Shown here one piece after another: positions 53,575 through 61,636 of a stretch of 64,000 nucleotides of DNA. The translations under genes and the position numbers were made by a program. The stretch's first letter is position 1. The number at the start of each line of letters is the position of its first letter. Source of the DNA: Candidatus Poribacteria bacterium (lineage in GTDB: Bacteria > Poribacteria > WGA-4E > WGA-3G). The notes below the pieces were generated by a model. That model searched no databases. It saw only the letters and a list, made by a program, of their open reading frames with translations, and was not told the DNA's origin. The stretch covers positions 2,970,204-3,034,203 of the forward strand of contig OY282386.1 of assembly GCA_958295945.1 (NCBI GenBank), given 5' to 3'.

Positions 53575-53856
53575 TTTATATATACCTTATTGTGAAAACC
53601 GAATGTATTAAGTTCTATTATTAAACTAATAATGGGTAATATGAAATTTTTGTTCCATTATAGAATTTTGAGTTTCTTATACAGAACGCACACTGAATAA
53701 TATACCGTGATGTAACTGGCATGATGTAATTAGTGTGTATAAACAAATATAATGGATTCATTATCCAAATCTGAATTGGAGTCATAAACATGGACATGCC
53801 ACATGAATCACACCCTGCTATGGAAGAATTCAAGCGTCCCTATTGACAGAGAAACT

Positions 53857-54714
53857 ATGAAAGAGAAAACACTACCAAAACTGCTTGTAAATAGAGAAGA
53901 AGCAGATAAAAAAATACAAGAACGAATTAAAATGGGACAAAAATTTCGGGATCAACCTATAGATTCAGAGGATGAATATGAATCAGTAGGTAAAGAAGCT
54001 GCCAATTGGTCAACATACAACAAAGATCTTTTAGTCAAATTGTTTGAAAGTTCCGCGATAGCAGAGGATTACGAAAATTATATCTTTGAAAAACTTAGTC
54101 ATGATGATTTTGACAGTCATCTTATTATGAACTATGTAAGAGACTATGAAGGCTATGTCAAATGTAAAATTGATAATTATAGAAGAGATTTGACAGATAG
54201 TCTCAATAGTTTGGAAGGAATCCGAGACAGACTTGAATTGTTTGAAGAATCAAATCCACCTGAGCGTATCTTCGGAGATAAGATCTTCATTGTCCACGGA
54301 CATGATGAAGGAGCTAAACACAAAATCGCAAGGTTTATCGCTGACTTGGACTTAATCGCAACTATACTTGACGAGCTGCCAATCGGACATACAATCATTG
54401 ATAAGTTTGAAGAACATGCAGACGATGCAGGTTTTGCAATTCTCTTGTTGACAGCCGATGATCTTGGCACACCAAAAGATCAAAAAGAAAAACTACAACC
54501 AAGGGCACGTCAAAACGTGATTTTGGAACTTGGATATTTTCTTGCTACGTTAGGTAGGAAAAGAATAGGTGTTCTCTATGAAGAAGGTGTTGAACTACCA
54601 TCAGATATTGAGGGTTTAGAATATATACCACTTGATAATGCGGATGGCTGGAAGATAAAGTTAGCAAAAGGAATGCGCGCCGCAGGTTTCACAGTTGATT
54701 TGAACAAAATTTAG
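53857..54714 (+). CDS. TIR-like (Cap12/PycTIR-type) domain protein, second copy
   Basis: The start at 53857 (MKEKTLPKLLVNREEA) is set by alignment with the first copy at 9430; the longer frame from 53803 adds 18 unrelated residues. The 285-residue protein keeps the same N-terminal helical region and C-terminal TIR-like domain: GDKIFIVHGHDEGAKHKIAR, IIDKFEEHAD with the likely catalytic Glu, and ARQNVILELGYFLATLG. DNA similarity to the first copy is high across the whole gene. It is the third gene of the STAND-HEPN island, or a solo gene behind its own promoter. NAD cleavage is inferred. Confidence 0.82.
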   Translation: MKEKTLPKLLVNREEADKKIQERIKMGQKFRDQPIDSEDEYESVGKEAANWSTYNKDLLVKLFESSAIAEDYENYIFEKLSHDDFDSHLIMNYVRDYEGYVKCKIDNYRRDLTDSLNSLEGIRDRLELFEESNPPERIFGDKIFIVHGHDEGAKHKIARFIADLDLIATILDELPIGHTIIDKFEEHADDAGFAILLLTADDLGTPKDQKEKLQPRARQNVILELGYFLATLGRKRIGVLYEEGVELPSDIEGLEYIPLDNADGWKIKLAKGMRAAGFTVDLNKI

Positions 54715-54744
54715 ACATCTCCACCTATCCAAAGGAACCCCATG

Positions 54745-54919
54745 GGGTGTGTAAAGCTTTTGTCACTAACTTCTCACCAACCATTGTAGGGGCGGGTCTC
54801 TGTGCCCGCCCGTTGCCATACAGGACAAGAAATGGCGGGGCACAGAGACCCCGCCCTACAATAGATTACAGGTTTTTCACTTGAATTGACGCCTACGGTG
54901 ACAAAAACTTTACACACCG
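54745..54919. mobile_element. IS256-type MITE, second copy (inverted)
   Basis: GGGTGTGTAAAG near 54745 and CTTTACACACCG near 54919 are the ends. The interior matches the element at 32856-33010 in reverse orientation, with the dyad GGGGCGGGTCTCTGTGCCC and GGGGCACAGAGACCCCGCC. No target duplication is visible here, so this copy is probably older or rearranged. Confidence 0.7.
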
Positions 54920-55006
54920 GAATTTCAGTTTTCCTTGACAAAAATAATAAAGTAGGTTAATATAGAATTTAGATTAACATTTGCACATTTAACATGGAAT
55001 CCCATT

Positions 55007-55585
55007 GTGGCGATATTTTACAGAGGAGCAGGTATTGGTACTTACTGGCATATCCATGATGCTAGACAGATGGGCTTTCTTGCTCGGGCACCGCAAATGG
55101 AGCCGACCACAGATCGATTGATGCTTCATATTGCCAGAGGAACAGTGAACAGTCCATTTATCTCATTGACGCGCTCCTACGGTATCGCCCTAAATTATGC
55201 AAACTTCTTTGGTACAGAGATTTCTACACCACAGCGTCCAGCGTATGTTTATGAAATAGAGATAAATGAACCGATACCTTCAGGACTTAATTTTCTTGAT
55301 CCGATTAAGGAAGTTGCCCCAAATTTACCATCACCGATCAGTATAAATCCACCGTATCAACATGATGGAGGACCAGTTTTTTTGTTAGGCGTTGTTGACC
55401 CAATAAATATGAGAGAGTTCCTGACACAACCTGCCCCACAACCACCCGCAAGTGCTGGAACACCGAGAACGCCTAATCTTACAATTGCCTTAGAAACACT
55501 TGTGAGAACATTAAGAGATGCAGAGATACTTACAATAGGGACAATACCGGCTGACTGTGTCAAGCATAGGTTTGAGGTGTATTGA
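55007..55585 (+). CDS. possible ADP-ribosyltransferase-fold protein
   Basis: The GTG at 55007 opens a 192-residue protein. FYRGAG near the N-terminus (R6), SPFISLTRSYGIALNYA (49-65) and YVYEIEI (80-86, with E83 and E85) form the R / S-T-S-like / E order of ADP-ribosyltransferase folds. The C-terminal 70 residues are proline-rich then helical. No specific family is recognised. The small gene at 55620 follows 34 bp later and may be a partner or immunity protein. The toxin-like reading is inference. Confidence 0.5.
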   Translation: MAIFYRGAGIGTYWHIHDARQMGFLARAPQMEPTTDRLMLHIARGTVNSPFISLTRSYGIALNYANFFGTEISTPQRPAYVYEIEINEPIPSGLNFLDPIKEVAPNLPSPISINPPYQHDGGPVFLLGVVDPINMREFLTQPAPQPPASAGTPRTPNLTIALETLVRTLRDAEILTIGTIPADCVKHRFEVY

Positions 55586-55619
55586 TTGAAACTTCACAAA
55601 AGTATTAGGAGAAATTTTT

Positions 55620-55979
55620 ATGTCCAATAATCAAATACAATCCATCAAAATGCCACCCTACAAAATCCAGTCTGTTTCTCTTGAGGAACTTGTATCTGGC
55701 AGCGAATTAATAGAGTTCTTGAGAGTAGAGGTCCCCTATGGAAAGGAATACGGAAGAATCCCATTCGCTCGGGTTCTTTATTCCTTTAACGGTGTTGAAC
55801 AAGAAAAAGCGGTTCCCATGGATCTTGATAAGGGAGCGTTTAGTGACAGTAGTTTTGAGAATGTCTTTGAAGATGAAAAACTTGAAAGAATGTTCCGTGA
55901 AATTGCCCCTGATGTTTTTCGTAATGCTGCCCCGCAAATTGTTGAGACAGTAAGCACAGCTGCTGCTTCCCGACAGTAA
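55620..55979 (+). CDS. small hypothetical protein paired with the ART-like gene
   Basis: This 119-residue protein has AGGAG about 8 nt before the ATG. It has an acidic C-terminal half (MDLDKGAFSDSSFENVFEDE, then KLERMFREIAPDV) and no recognisable domain. Its position 34 bp after the ART-like gene suggests co-expression. It could be an immunity protein, but nothing in the sequence proves this. Confidence 0.6.
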   Translation: MSNNQIQSIKMPPYKIQSVSLEELVSGSELIEFLRVEVPYGKEYGRIPFARVLYSFNGVEQEKAVPMDLDKGAFSDSSFENVFEDEKLERMFREIAPDVFRNAAPQIVETVSTAAASRQ

Positions 55980-55991
55980 ATTTCACTATAT

Positions 55992-56315
55992 ATGCCCAGA
56001 AACAGTACTCACACATACTATCCACTAGTCTCCTCTAACGGACGCACGGAATATATTGCGACAAACGATTTATCTCAATCGGATGCGGATGCGACACGCC
56101 AAGAATGTCGCGTGCGTTGGAAGATTGAACAACTTCATCGTGAGATCAAACAAGTCACCGGTATTGGTAAATGTCAATGCCGCAAGTTGCGTGCCCAAAG
56201 AAATCATATTGCCTGTTGTTTTCAAGTCCGGGTCTGTTTGAAAAGTGTTGCGCGCAAACATGGTCCAACAATTGTTCATCTTAGCGGATATTCGTATGGG
56301 ATCGAAATTGTTTGA
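55992..56315 (+). pseudogene. C-terminal fragment of an IS701-like transposase
   Basis: RTEYIATNDLSQSDADATRQ, CRVRWKIEQLHREIKQVTG and IGKCQCRKLRAQRNHIACCF match, from memory, the C-terminal catalytic-Glu region of the same transposase group as the N-terminal remnant at 16788-17007. No start, first catalytic Asp or terminal repeat accompanies it. A non-autonomous element with CAGGACTTACGCA ends follows at 56445. Confidence 0.75.
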
Positions 56316-56444
56316 ATTTGCACCTGATGTGGTTCTAGGAAAAATAGCAAGTCATCAATTCGGCGTGTTTGGTATAATTATCGGGTATGTACTTGCATTT
56401 ATTGGAGCATTGAACATTCCTGCTGACAGCACCCCTAATGTGGT

Positions 56445-56577
56445 CAGGACTTACGCAGTTTCTCTTAAAGTCCCCTTGATAAGGGGGATTTAGGGGGTTA
56501 AAAAGACCAAAAACACTGAAATATTGCACTATTTAACCCCCCTACCCCCCTTATCAAGGGGGAATGCGTAAGTCCTG
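56445..56577. mobile_element. 133-bp fold-back MITE with CAGGACTTACGCA ends
   Basis: CAGGACTTACGCA (56445-56457) and TGCGTAAGTCCTG (56565-56577) are perfect 13-bp inverted repeats. The interior is also largely palindromic (CCCCTTGATAAGGGGGATTT against TACCCCCCTTATCAAGGGGG), so the whole element can fold into one hairpin. The same 13 bp form the end of the IS remnant at 17007, which suggests mobilisation by that transposase. It lies in the 426-bp gap before the small membrane proteins. Confidence 0.85.
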
Positions 56578-56650
56578 GTGGTAAACGAATAGAATATAAA
56601 ATGCGTTATAGTAGATTTTGAAATTACTTGGACACTCTGCATCCGCGAGG

Positions 56651-56677
56651 TCAGGAAACCTCGCCTACCGTGGGTCC
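56651..56677. repeat. GC-rich dyad GCGAGGT...ACCTCGC with CTACCG
   Basis: CGCGAGGTCAGGAAACCTCG forms a hairpin followed by CCTACCG, matching the style of the dyad at 28794-28822. It lies between GGACACTCTG and a CCAAAGTGTC segment, which are themselves imperfect inverted repeats, so it may be another small non-autonomous element. Confidence 0.5.
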
Positions 56678-56741
56678 AAAGTGTCAATTTATATTTATAA
56701 TTCACTATAATGTTGAGTAGATTTTTTTAAAGGAGATTAGA

Positions 56742-57074
56742 ATGAAGATGTCTCAAAGGTTTTTCCTACTTGGTAGTAGTCTATTCACATTTTTTTGCTT
56801 CTGTCTTCCGTGGGTTGATGACGAATCCGGATTTCAACTTATTGTCGGTGAGGGTGCTCTCATCATTCCTTTAGCTGTCACTTTAGTCATAATTGGATGT
56901 CTCCTTATTTGGCAATCAAAGATCATTATTTACATCAGTAGTTTGATCGGTATTTTTCTCCTTATGATATTGTTGTTTAGTAATCTCCTTTTTATTGAAT
57001 ACGGTTTGTCGCTTACAATAGTCGGTTTTTTTCTGACAATAGCTGGTGTAACGTTTTTTCCTAAACCAGAGTAA
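56742..57074 (+). CDS. small membrane protein, first of a paralogous pair
   Basis: This 110-residue protein has about four hydrophobic segments (FFLLGSSLFTFFCFCLPW, IIPLAVTLVIIGCLLIW, IIIYISSLIGIFLLMILLF and LSLTIVGFFLTIAGVTFF). The motif SxxFxFxLPW followed by SGFQL recurs in the next protein as SFALPWESRHSGLQL. No function is known. GGAGATT precedes the ATG. Confidence 0.65.
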   Translation: MKMSQRFFLLGSSLFTFFCFCLPWVDDESGFQLIVGEGALIIPLAVTLVIIGCLLIWQSKIIIYISSLIGIFLLMILLFSNLLFIEYGLSLTIVGFFLTIAGVTFFPKPE

Positions 57075-57127
57075 AGCGTTAAATCAAACGAAAAATGATA
57101 TTGAACGGTTTGTTGAAGAGAAGCAAC

Positions 57128-57736
57128 ATGAAGCAGCATTCAAGGTTTATTTCACTTGTTGGTGGTATAATAGCATTTTTCAGTTTTGCGCTGCCTTGGG
57201 AAAGTAGGCACTCAGGATTACAACTTGCTAACGGGATTGGAGGTGTGATAACTATAGTCTTTATAGTATCATTATTCTTCATCTGTATTAACATATATCT
57301 GATTTCTACAAAATCAAATTCCTATCACTTGGGTAATACATTTGTTTTTATCATAGGACTGATTGGAACTTATGGTAGTATAGCTGCTTTTTCAAGAAAT
57401 CGTGAAATATACATCAACTATGTTACAATAGCGTTTATTGCTTCATTGGTGACTATCGGCACATCAATCTATATGTTAAACCGTCAATCTCCTTACAAAT
57501 CGTTACCGACATTATGGGTGTTGATTAGCAGTATTATCGGTCTATGTTCTTTTTTTATTTTAATTTATGGTGAAATGCTAAACATCGTCCTGAATAATGT
57601 GCATATAGAAGTGATAAAATATGGGGCTTCACTAACTGCAGTTGGATTTATTCTGTCTATCGCTGGTGTTCTGGAGACTCCTCGTAGATTGGAGAAGGCT
57701 GATCCCAAGATAGAAGAAAGTCAGTCAAATCCTTGA
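57128..57736 (+). CDS. membrane protein, second of a paralogous pair
   Basis: The start at 57128 (MKQHSRFISLVGG) matches the N-terminus of the preceding protein; an ATG at 57095 would add 11 residues. The 202-residue protein has about five to six hydrophobic segments and ends with a polar tail (KADPKIEESQSNP). It is longer than its neighbour by an inserted central pair of membrane segments. The gap between the two genes is 53 bp. Function unknown. Confidence 0.65.
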   Translation: MKQHSRFISLVGGIIAFFSFALPWESRHSGLQLANGIGGVITIVFIVSLFFICINIYLISTKSNSYHLGNTFVFIIGLIGTYGSIAAFSRNREIYINYVTIAFIASLVTIGTSIYMLNRQSPYKSLPTLWVLISSIIGLCSFFILIYGEMLNIVLNNVHIEVIKYGASLTAVGFILSIAGVLETPRRLEKADPKIEESQSNP

Positions 57737-57754
57737 GAATTATCAGTATGGTAT

Positions 57755-58546
57755 CTATAGACTGATTTCTGATAACGGGATACCCCTATTGAACATTTTC
57801 TTAGGTGGGAGTTCCTCCGCCACTTCTGTCAACCCGCATAACCAATTCCACGTATATTGACCTCGTTGCCCATCTCTATATGATTCCACCTCAGTTACAT
57901 ACGGATGCCTCCCTTTATGTCGATAATGGGGAATTTCATCGGACTCCCGCTTCCAATCCCGTTTAGGCATTGATGATCGAAAATAGGAAAACTTAATCAT
58001 CCCGCGTCTGTCTGCGTTGAGTTTTGGACCTGCTTTGTGCCAAATTCCGTATCGTGTCATTGCGACGGTGCCTGCGGGAACAGTAAGTGATAGTTGTCCG
58101 AGTATATCTCCATAGTGTGCAATGGCTTCTCTATCAACAAGCCGAAAGTGTGAACCTGGTAAAACCATCGTGGGACCATCTTCAATTTTTACCTCTTTCG
58201 GATAGTAGTAGCACTGAAGATGTGTGATGCCATAACCATATTCAGTGAGACCGTCTGTATGCCATGTCTGTCCACGGTGCGGTGCTTCAAAAAGGTGATG
58301 GTGGGCATTTGTTGGCACATGAAAGTTCTCACCTAACAGTGAACGCACAACACCAGCAACTTCTGGGTGGAGCAGGACGTTTCTACGAAATTCATCTGTT
58401 TGAACGAATCCACCGAGTCCTCCGCCATGAATAGCATCGCATTCTTGATTAAAATCTTCATCAATGATGTTTTCCAATGTGATATATCCGTTGTGTATAA
58501 ACAGCATGACTTGGTCATCATTGAGTGTTGGTTCTACGTTAAACAT
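57755..58546 (-). CDS. phytanoyl-CoA dioxygenase family protein (Fe/2-oxoglutarate)
   Basis: This 263-residue protein has the facial triad of Fe(II)/2-oxoglutarate dioxygenases: H96 and D98 in QTWHTDG and H170 in GIWHKAG. An Arg in ADRRGM (180-181) probably binds 2-oxoglutarate. LPGSHF fits the PhyH fold. Such enzymes hydroxylate varied small molecules, and the substrate cannot be told. A small gene of unknown function lies just upstream on the same strand. Confidence 0.9.
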   Translation of the reverse strand: MFNVEPTLNDDQVMLFIHNGYITLENIIDEDFNQECDAIHGGGLGGFVQTDEFRRNVLLHPEVAGVVRSLLGENFHVPTNAHHHLFEAPHRGQTWHTDGLTEYGYGITHLQCYYYPKEVKIEDGPTMVLPGSHFRLVDREAIAHYGDILGQLSLTVPAGTVAMTRYGIWHKAGPKLNADRRGMIKFSYFRSSMPKRDWKRESDEIPHYRHKGRHPYVTEVESYRDGQRGQYTWNWLCGLTEVAEELPPKKMFNRGIPLSEISL

Positions 58547-58557
58547 ATATGTATTCC

Positions 58558-58917
58558 TCAGATTATTTTTTCTAAGATGTATTCAAAATTGAGATAAGCG
58601 TTTTCAACATCTGAAAAACTGTAAAGTTCTGGTCGTGGAAATTGTACTATTTTCCATCCATCGCGAACAGCATCAAGCACAGAGCCATAGGGTGGATCTT
58701 GTGATGGTAATACTGGATCGTCTGGTGCTGTCGGGTCATATAATGCCCAGGCACCAAGCGGTGAACGCAAGTTGGTTGATTTGGAATAGAGGTAGAGAAT
58801 AATTTGTTTCTCAGTATTAAGGCATTCAATAACACTTTTCAGGTCAACTTCAGTTAACTCACCTGCGTTAAGTTTATTGATGCAAGTATCAAGCCATTCA
58901 TTTAGTGATGTTTTCAC
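58558..58917 (-). CDS. small hypothetical protein
   Basis: This 119-residue protein starts MKTSLNEWLDTCINKLNAGE. It has a helical N-terminal half and a second half with LGAWALYDPTAPDDPVLPSQ and IVQFPRPELYSFSD. No family recognised. It ends 12 bp before the phytanoyl-CoA dioxygenase gene and is probably co-transcribed with it. Confidence 0.65.
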   Translation of the reverse strand: MKTSLNEWLDTCINKLNAGELTEVDLKSVIECLNTEKQIILYLYSKSTNLRSPLGAWALYDPTAPDDPVLPSQDPPYGSVLDAVRDGWKIVQFPRPELYSFSDVENAYLNFEYILEKII

Positions 58918-59040
58918 ACAAAGGTCTCCCTTAAATTGAGTTTCAGCATTATAGCATTAAAACAAAAAATGTGGTATCATAGTTAATTGATGAACATCCT
59001 GATACATTCATGCATATAACAAAATGAAGGAGCATGTATA

Positions 59041-60336
59041 ATGGCGAAAAAACCTGCAAAGAGGCGAAAAAGAAGAGACAGCAGCCAAAAAACATCCACT
59101 AAGAGCAAAAATCCCAAGTATTATTACGAACAAGGAATGGCTAAAACAGATCGTGATAATGAACGTGGTGCAATCAAAGATTTCACCAGTGCCATTCAAC
59201 TGGAACCTGACTATCTTGAGGCATATTATTCTCGCGGTATATCAAAGGTAGCTTTAGGTGAAACAGTAGATGCTTTAGAAGATTTTGATAAAGTCATTGA
59301 ATTAAATCCTGAACACATCAATGCATATATAAAACGTGCTGAATCAAATCTCCTACTTGGGAATGTGGAAGATGGTATTACAGATTGTAACACCGCATTG
59401 ACGTTAAATCCAAAATGTGTTGAAGCCTATTTGAATCGTGCTTGGGCTTTTGAGGATTATGATGATTATGACAGAGCACTTGCAGAATATAACAAAGCAA
59501 TAAGTTTAGATCCGAAATGTGCTGATGCATACTATTTAAGAGGAAACTTAAAAGAAGATTATGAGAAATATGAAGATGCAATTGCCGACTATGACAAGGC
59601 ATTGTCGTTAGACCCTACGCATAAACAAGCACATGAATACCGCCAAGTATGTATAGCAATGTTAAATGAAGAAGAAGACCCGTTTGAATTGGAAGGAGCA
59701 ATTATTTTACCTAATGCTATAAGAGATGGGATGTCTTCGGAGAATTCAGAAATCGTTTTTCCTATATTTCCAGATTTAACTGCTGAATTAACCGATACGG
59801 AGATTGGGGAATATGAAGCTGCAATAGAAATAGCAGAGAACACAATAGAACAAGATCCTGAGAACATTGATGCATATTTAGTACTAGGATTAGTAAAGTA
59901 TCAAATGTCCGATTTTCAAGATGTTGTGGATAATCTTGATAAAGTGATTAGTCGGCAACCGGATAATGTTCAGGCTTACAATTTTAGGGGGTTAGCAAAG
60001 GTGGAACTTCAATTGTATGAAGAGGGGGTTTCGGATTTTGATGAAGCAATACGATTACAACCTGATCATTCTTTTTCATATTACAACCGAGGTGTTGGAA
60101 AATACAAATCTGGATTGATTGAGGAGGCGATTACTGACTATGACAAAGCAATACAGTTAGAACCCAATAACATAATGGCTTACTCACATAGGGCACTTGC
60201 CTATGCTGATCTCGGTAGTGTTGATAAAGCCCTGTCTGATTTCACAAAATCTATGCAATTGATGGAGTTGATAGCAAAAGAAGAAATTGATATTGAGCAA
60301 TTTATGGATAATCCATTGTCAAAAATTGATTTATAG
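59041..60336 (+). CDS. cytoplasmic TPR repeat protein
   Basis: This 431-residue protein has a very basic N-terminus (KKPAKRRKRRDSSQKTSTKS). It then has two TPR blocks of about five units each (for example EAYYSRGISKVALGETVDAL and AYSHRALAYADLGSVDKALS), separated by a non-repeat linker near residues 210-260. There is no signal peptide or membrane segment, unlike the TPR proteins at 18-21 kb. GGAG precedes the ATG. The role is unknown; the basic start could bind nucleic acid or ribosomes. Confidence 0.85.
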   Translation: MAKKPAKRRKRRDSSQKTSTKSKNPKYYYEQGMAKTDRDNERGAIKDFTSAIQLEPDYLEAYYSRGISKVALGETVDALEDFDKVIELNPEHINAYIKRAESNLLLGNVEDGITDCNTALTLNPKCVEAYLNRAWAFEDYDDYDRALAEYNKAISLDPKCADAYYLRGNLKEDYEKYEDAIADYDKALSLDPTHKQAHEYRQVCIAMLNEEEDPFELEGAIILPNAIRDGMSSENSEIVFPIFPDLTAELTDTEIGEYEAAIEIAENTIEQDPENIDAYLVLGLVKYQMSDFQDVVDNLDKVISRQPDNVQAYNFRGLAKVELQLYEEGVSDFDEAIRLQPDHSFSYYNRGVGKYKSGLIEEAITDYDKAIQLEPNNIMAYSHRALAYADLGSVDKALSDFTKSMQLMELIAKEEIDIEQFMDNPLSKIDL

Positions 60337-60390
60337 ATAAATCCTGATGGATTAGAACTAATAGCGTTGATATGCTAACATACCCAAGTT

Positions 60391-60526
60391 ATACCATTTC
60401 TAATAGATAAGGTATCATTGTGCATTTGTAAGCTTATCTTCAATTGCTGAATGTCCGAGGCGCAATGAATTGCGCGACTACAAACACCTATTTTGATAAT
60501 GAGAAGTTTTTATTTAGAATTGGTAT
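60391..60526. mobile_element. MITE with ATACC-type ends, copy 3
   Basis: ATACCATTTCTAATAGATA (from 60391) and TATTTAGAATTGGTAT (to 60526) are imperfect inverted repeats. The interior carries the 29-bp palindromic repeat at 60457-60485. The element lies between the TPR gene and the IS5-type element. Confidence 0.65.
60457..60485. repeat. 29-bp interspersed palindromic repeat, copy 3
   Basis: Same repeat as at 37635 and 40515, with CTACAAAC instead of CTACGAAC at the end. Preceded by GAATGTCC-like AATGTCC as in copy 2. Confidence 0.75.
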
Positions 60527-60563
60527 TATTCTGAATTTGTAGTATATTAGACATTATAATGAA

Positions 60564-61169
60564 TTAAATAGTAGGAGTTTCATAACACCAGGGTCTGAAG
60601 TTTAGTCGAAAATTGTGTAAACCACAACAAGTTTCCATAACTAAGTCACAAAACCCTTTCTTCCAATTTCTGAGTTTATCTTTGACAATACGGTATCTTT
60701 TGACACCACTAATGGCATGTTCAACACGTATGCGTATAGACGCTATCTTTCTATTGATTTCTTTTTCTTTTTCTCTCAGTTCTCCACCTTTCGGTTTTTT
60801 CTTCGGTTGAACGATGTGGACATCAGGAAGAGTGAACCCCTGAAAACCGGTATCTTGATACAAGGTGCTTCCCGGGGGCACACAATAGCCAACCTGATCA
60901 GCTATGTATTTGTCATGGTGTCTTCCTTCAAAAGAGGGTGTCAATAGGACGACTTTGCAGCTTTCATTGATAATCAGATTATTTTTTACTGTATGACATT
61001 TCTTTTTACCGCTATAATATGCCTTTTGAGTTTCTGGGTCTCTTGGACGTCGTATTCGCCGTTCTATACCATCATGAAAAAAAATATTCTTTATCTTGAC
61101 TTTGACTTGATACCTCACAAGTATCACACGTAGATGTGGGAACTGTTTCCCGAGATGGCAGCTCTCCAA
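60564..61169 (-). CDS. IS5-type transposase, downstream frame with DDE residues
   Basis: This frame holds the catalytic core of a DDE_Tnp_4-type transposase. FFHDGIERRIRRPRDPETQK contains the first Asp, LYQDTGFQGF the second, and RIRVEHAISGVKRYRIVKD the Glu. It overlaps the upstream frame (61072-61512) by about 98 bp. A run of eight T's on the reverse strand (about 61078-61085) lies in the overlap, where a one-base slip joins the two frames. The real start of this part is therefore probably by frameshift, not at the ATG at 61169. Confidence 0.78.
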   Translation of the reverse strand: MESCHLGKQFPHLRVILVRYQVKVKIKNIFFHDGIERRIRRPRDPETQKAYYSGKKKCHTVKNNLIINESCKVVLLTPSFEGRHHDKYIADQVGYCVPPGSTLYQDTGFQGFTLPDVHIVQPKKKPKGGELREKEKEINRKIASIRIRVEHAISGVKRYRIVKDKLRNWKKGFCDLVMETCCGLHNFRLNFRPWCYETPTI

Positions 61170-61512
61170 GTTCTGCTAATGCGGTGTTCAATATCGGTAA
61201 AAGCAAGTGAATCCATTTATTCGCAAGAGGTTGAGCCATACCAAAGAGCGTGCCGAATAGAACCTGTTTCGGAGCTTCATGAAGATAAATTAATATAAAT
61301 AGCAACATATCTTCATGTGAAGCAAAACAACTATTTTTGTAGGGTTTATATCTCCGTTTTATGCGCGGTTTTCCATCAAGGGTCCGTGTTTCCATATAAG
61401 CTAAAAAACATTTAGAAAAATGAGGTAATAGTTTTGTAAACTCTTCTAAAGTATATCCAGTGAGAGATAGAAGCGTCCCAGCTTTGTCCTTAATATCTTC
61501 AAAAACGATCAT
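61072..61512 (-). CDS. IS5-type transposase, upstream frame
   Basis: This 146-residue N-terminal part has a helical DNA-binding region: LTGYTLEEFTKLLPHFSKCF, RKPYKN-like YKPYKNSCF, and SHEDMLLFILIYLHEAPKQV, then GTLFGMAQPLANKWIHLLLP. It stops at a TGA just after the T-run, so full transposase needs a frameshift into the downstream frame. This two-frame layout is usual for some IS5 subgroups. Confidence 0.75.
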   Translation of the reverse strand: MIVFEDIKDKAGTLLSLTGYTLEEFTKLLPHFSKCFLAYMETRTLDGKPRIKRRYKPYKNSCFASHEDMLLFILIYLHEAPKQVLFGTLFGMAQPLANKWIHLLLPILNTALAELGELPSRETVPTSTCDTCEVSSQSQDKEYFFS

Positions 61513-61636
61513 GAGAAAACCTCCATTTATAAGATTGTAATTAGAATAACAGAGGTTAACTAAACTTGCAACTAAATCATTATAATGTCTATTGTCAGTC
61601 GTTGTACTTGTTTATTATTCACAGAAAGGATTTTAT

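Larger units (their letters stand above)
60548..61591 (-). mobile_element. IS5-type insertion sequence, about 1.04 kb
   Basis: TAGACATTATAATGA (60548-60562) and TCATTATAATGTCTA (61577-61591) are inverted repeats that bracket the two transposase frames. The inner CATTATAATG is itself a palindrome, so the boundary is approximate. TA flanks both GACATT tips, a possible 2-bp duplication. It sits 45 bp before the SDR gene start. Confidence 0.7.
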
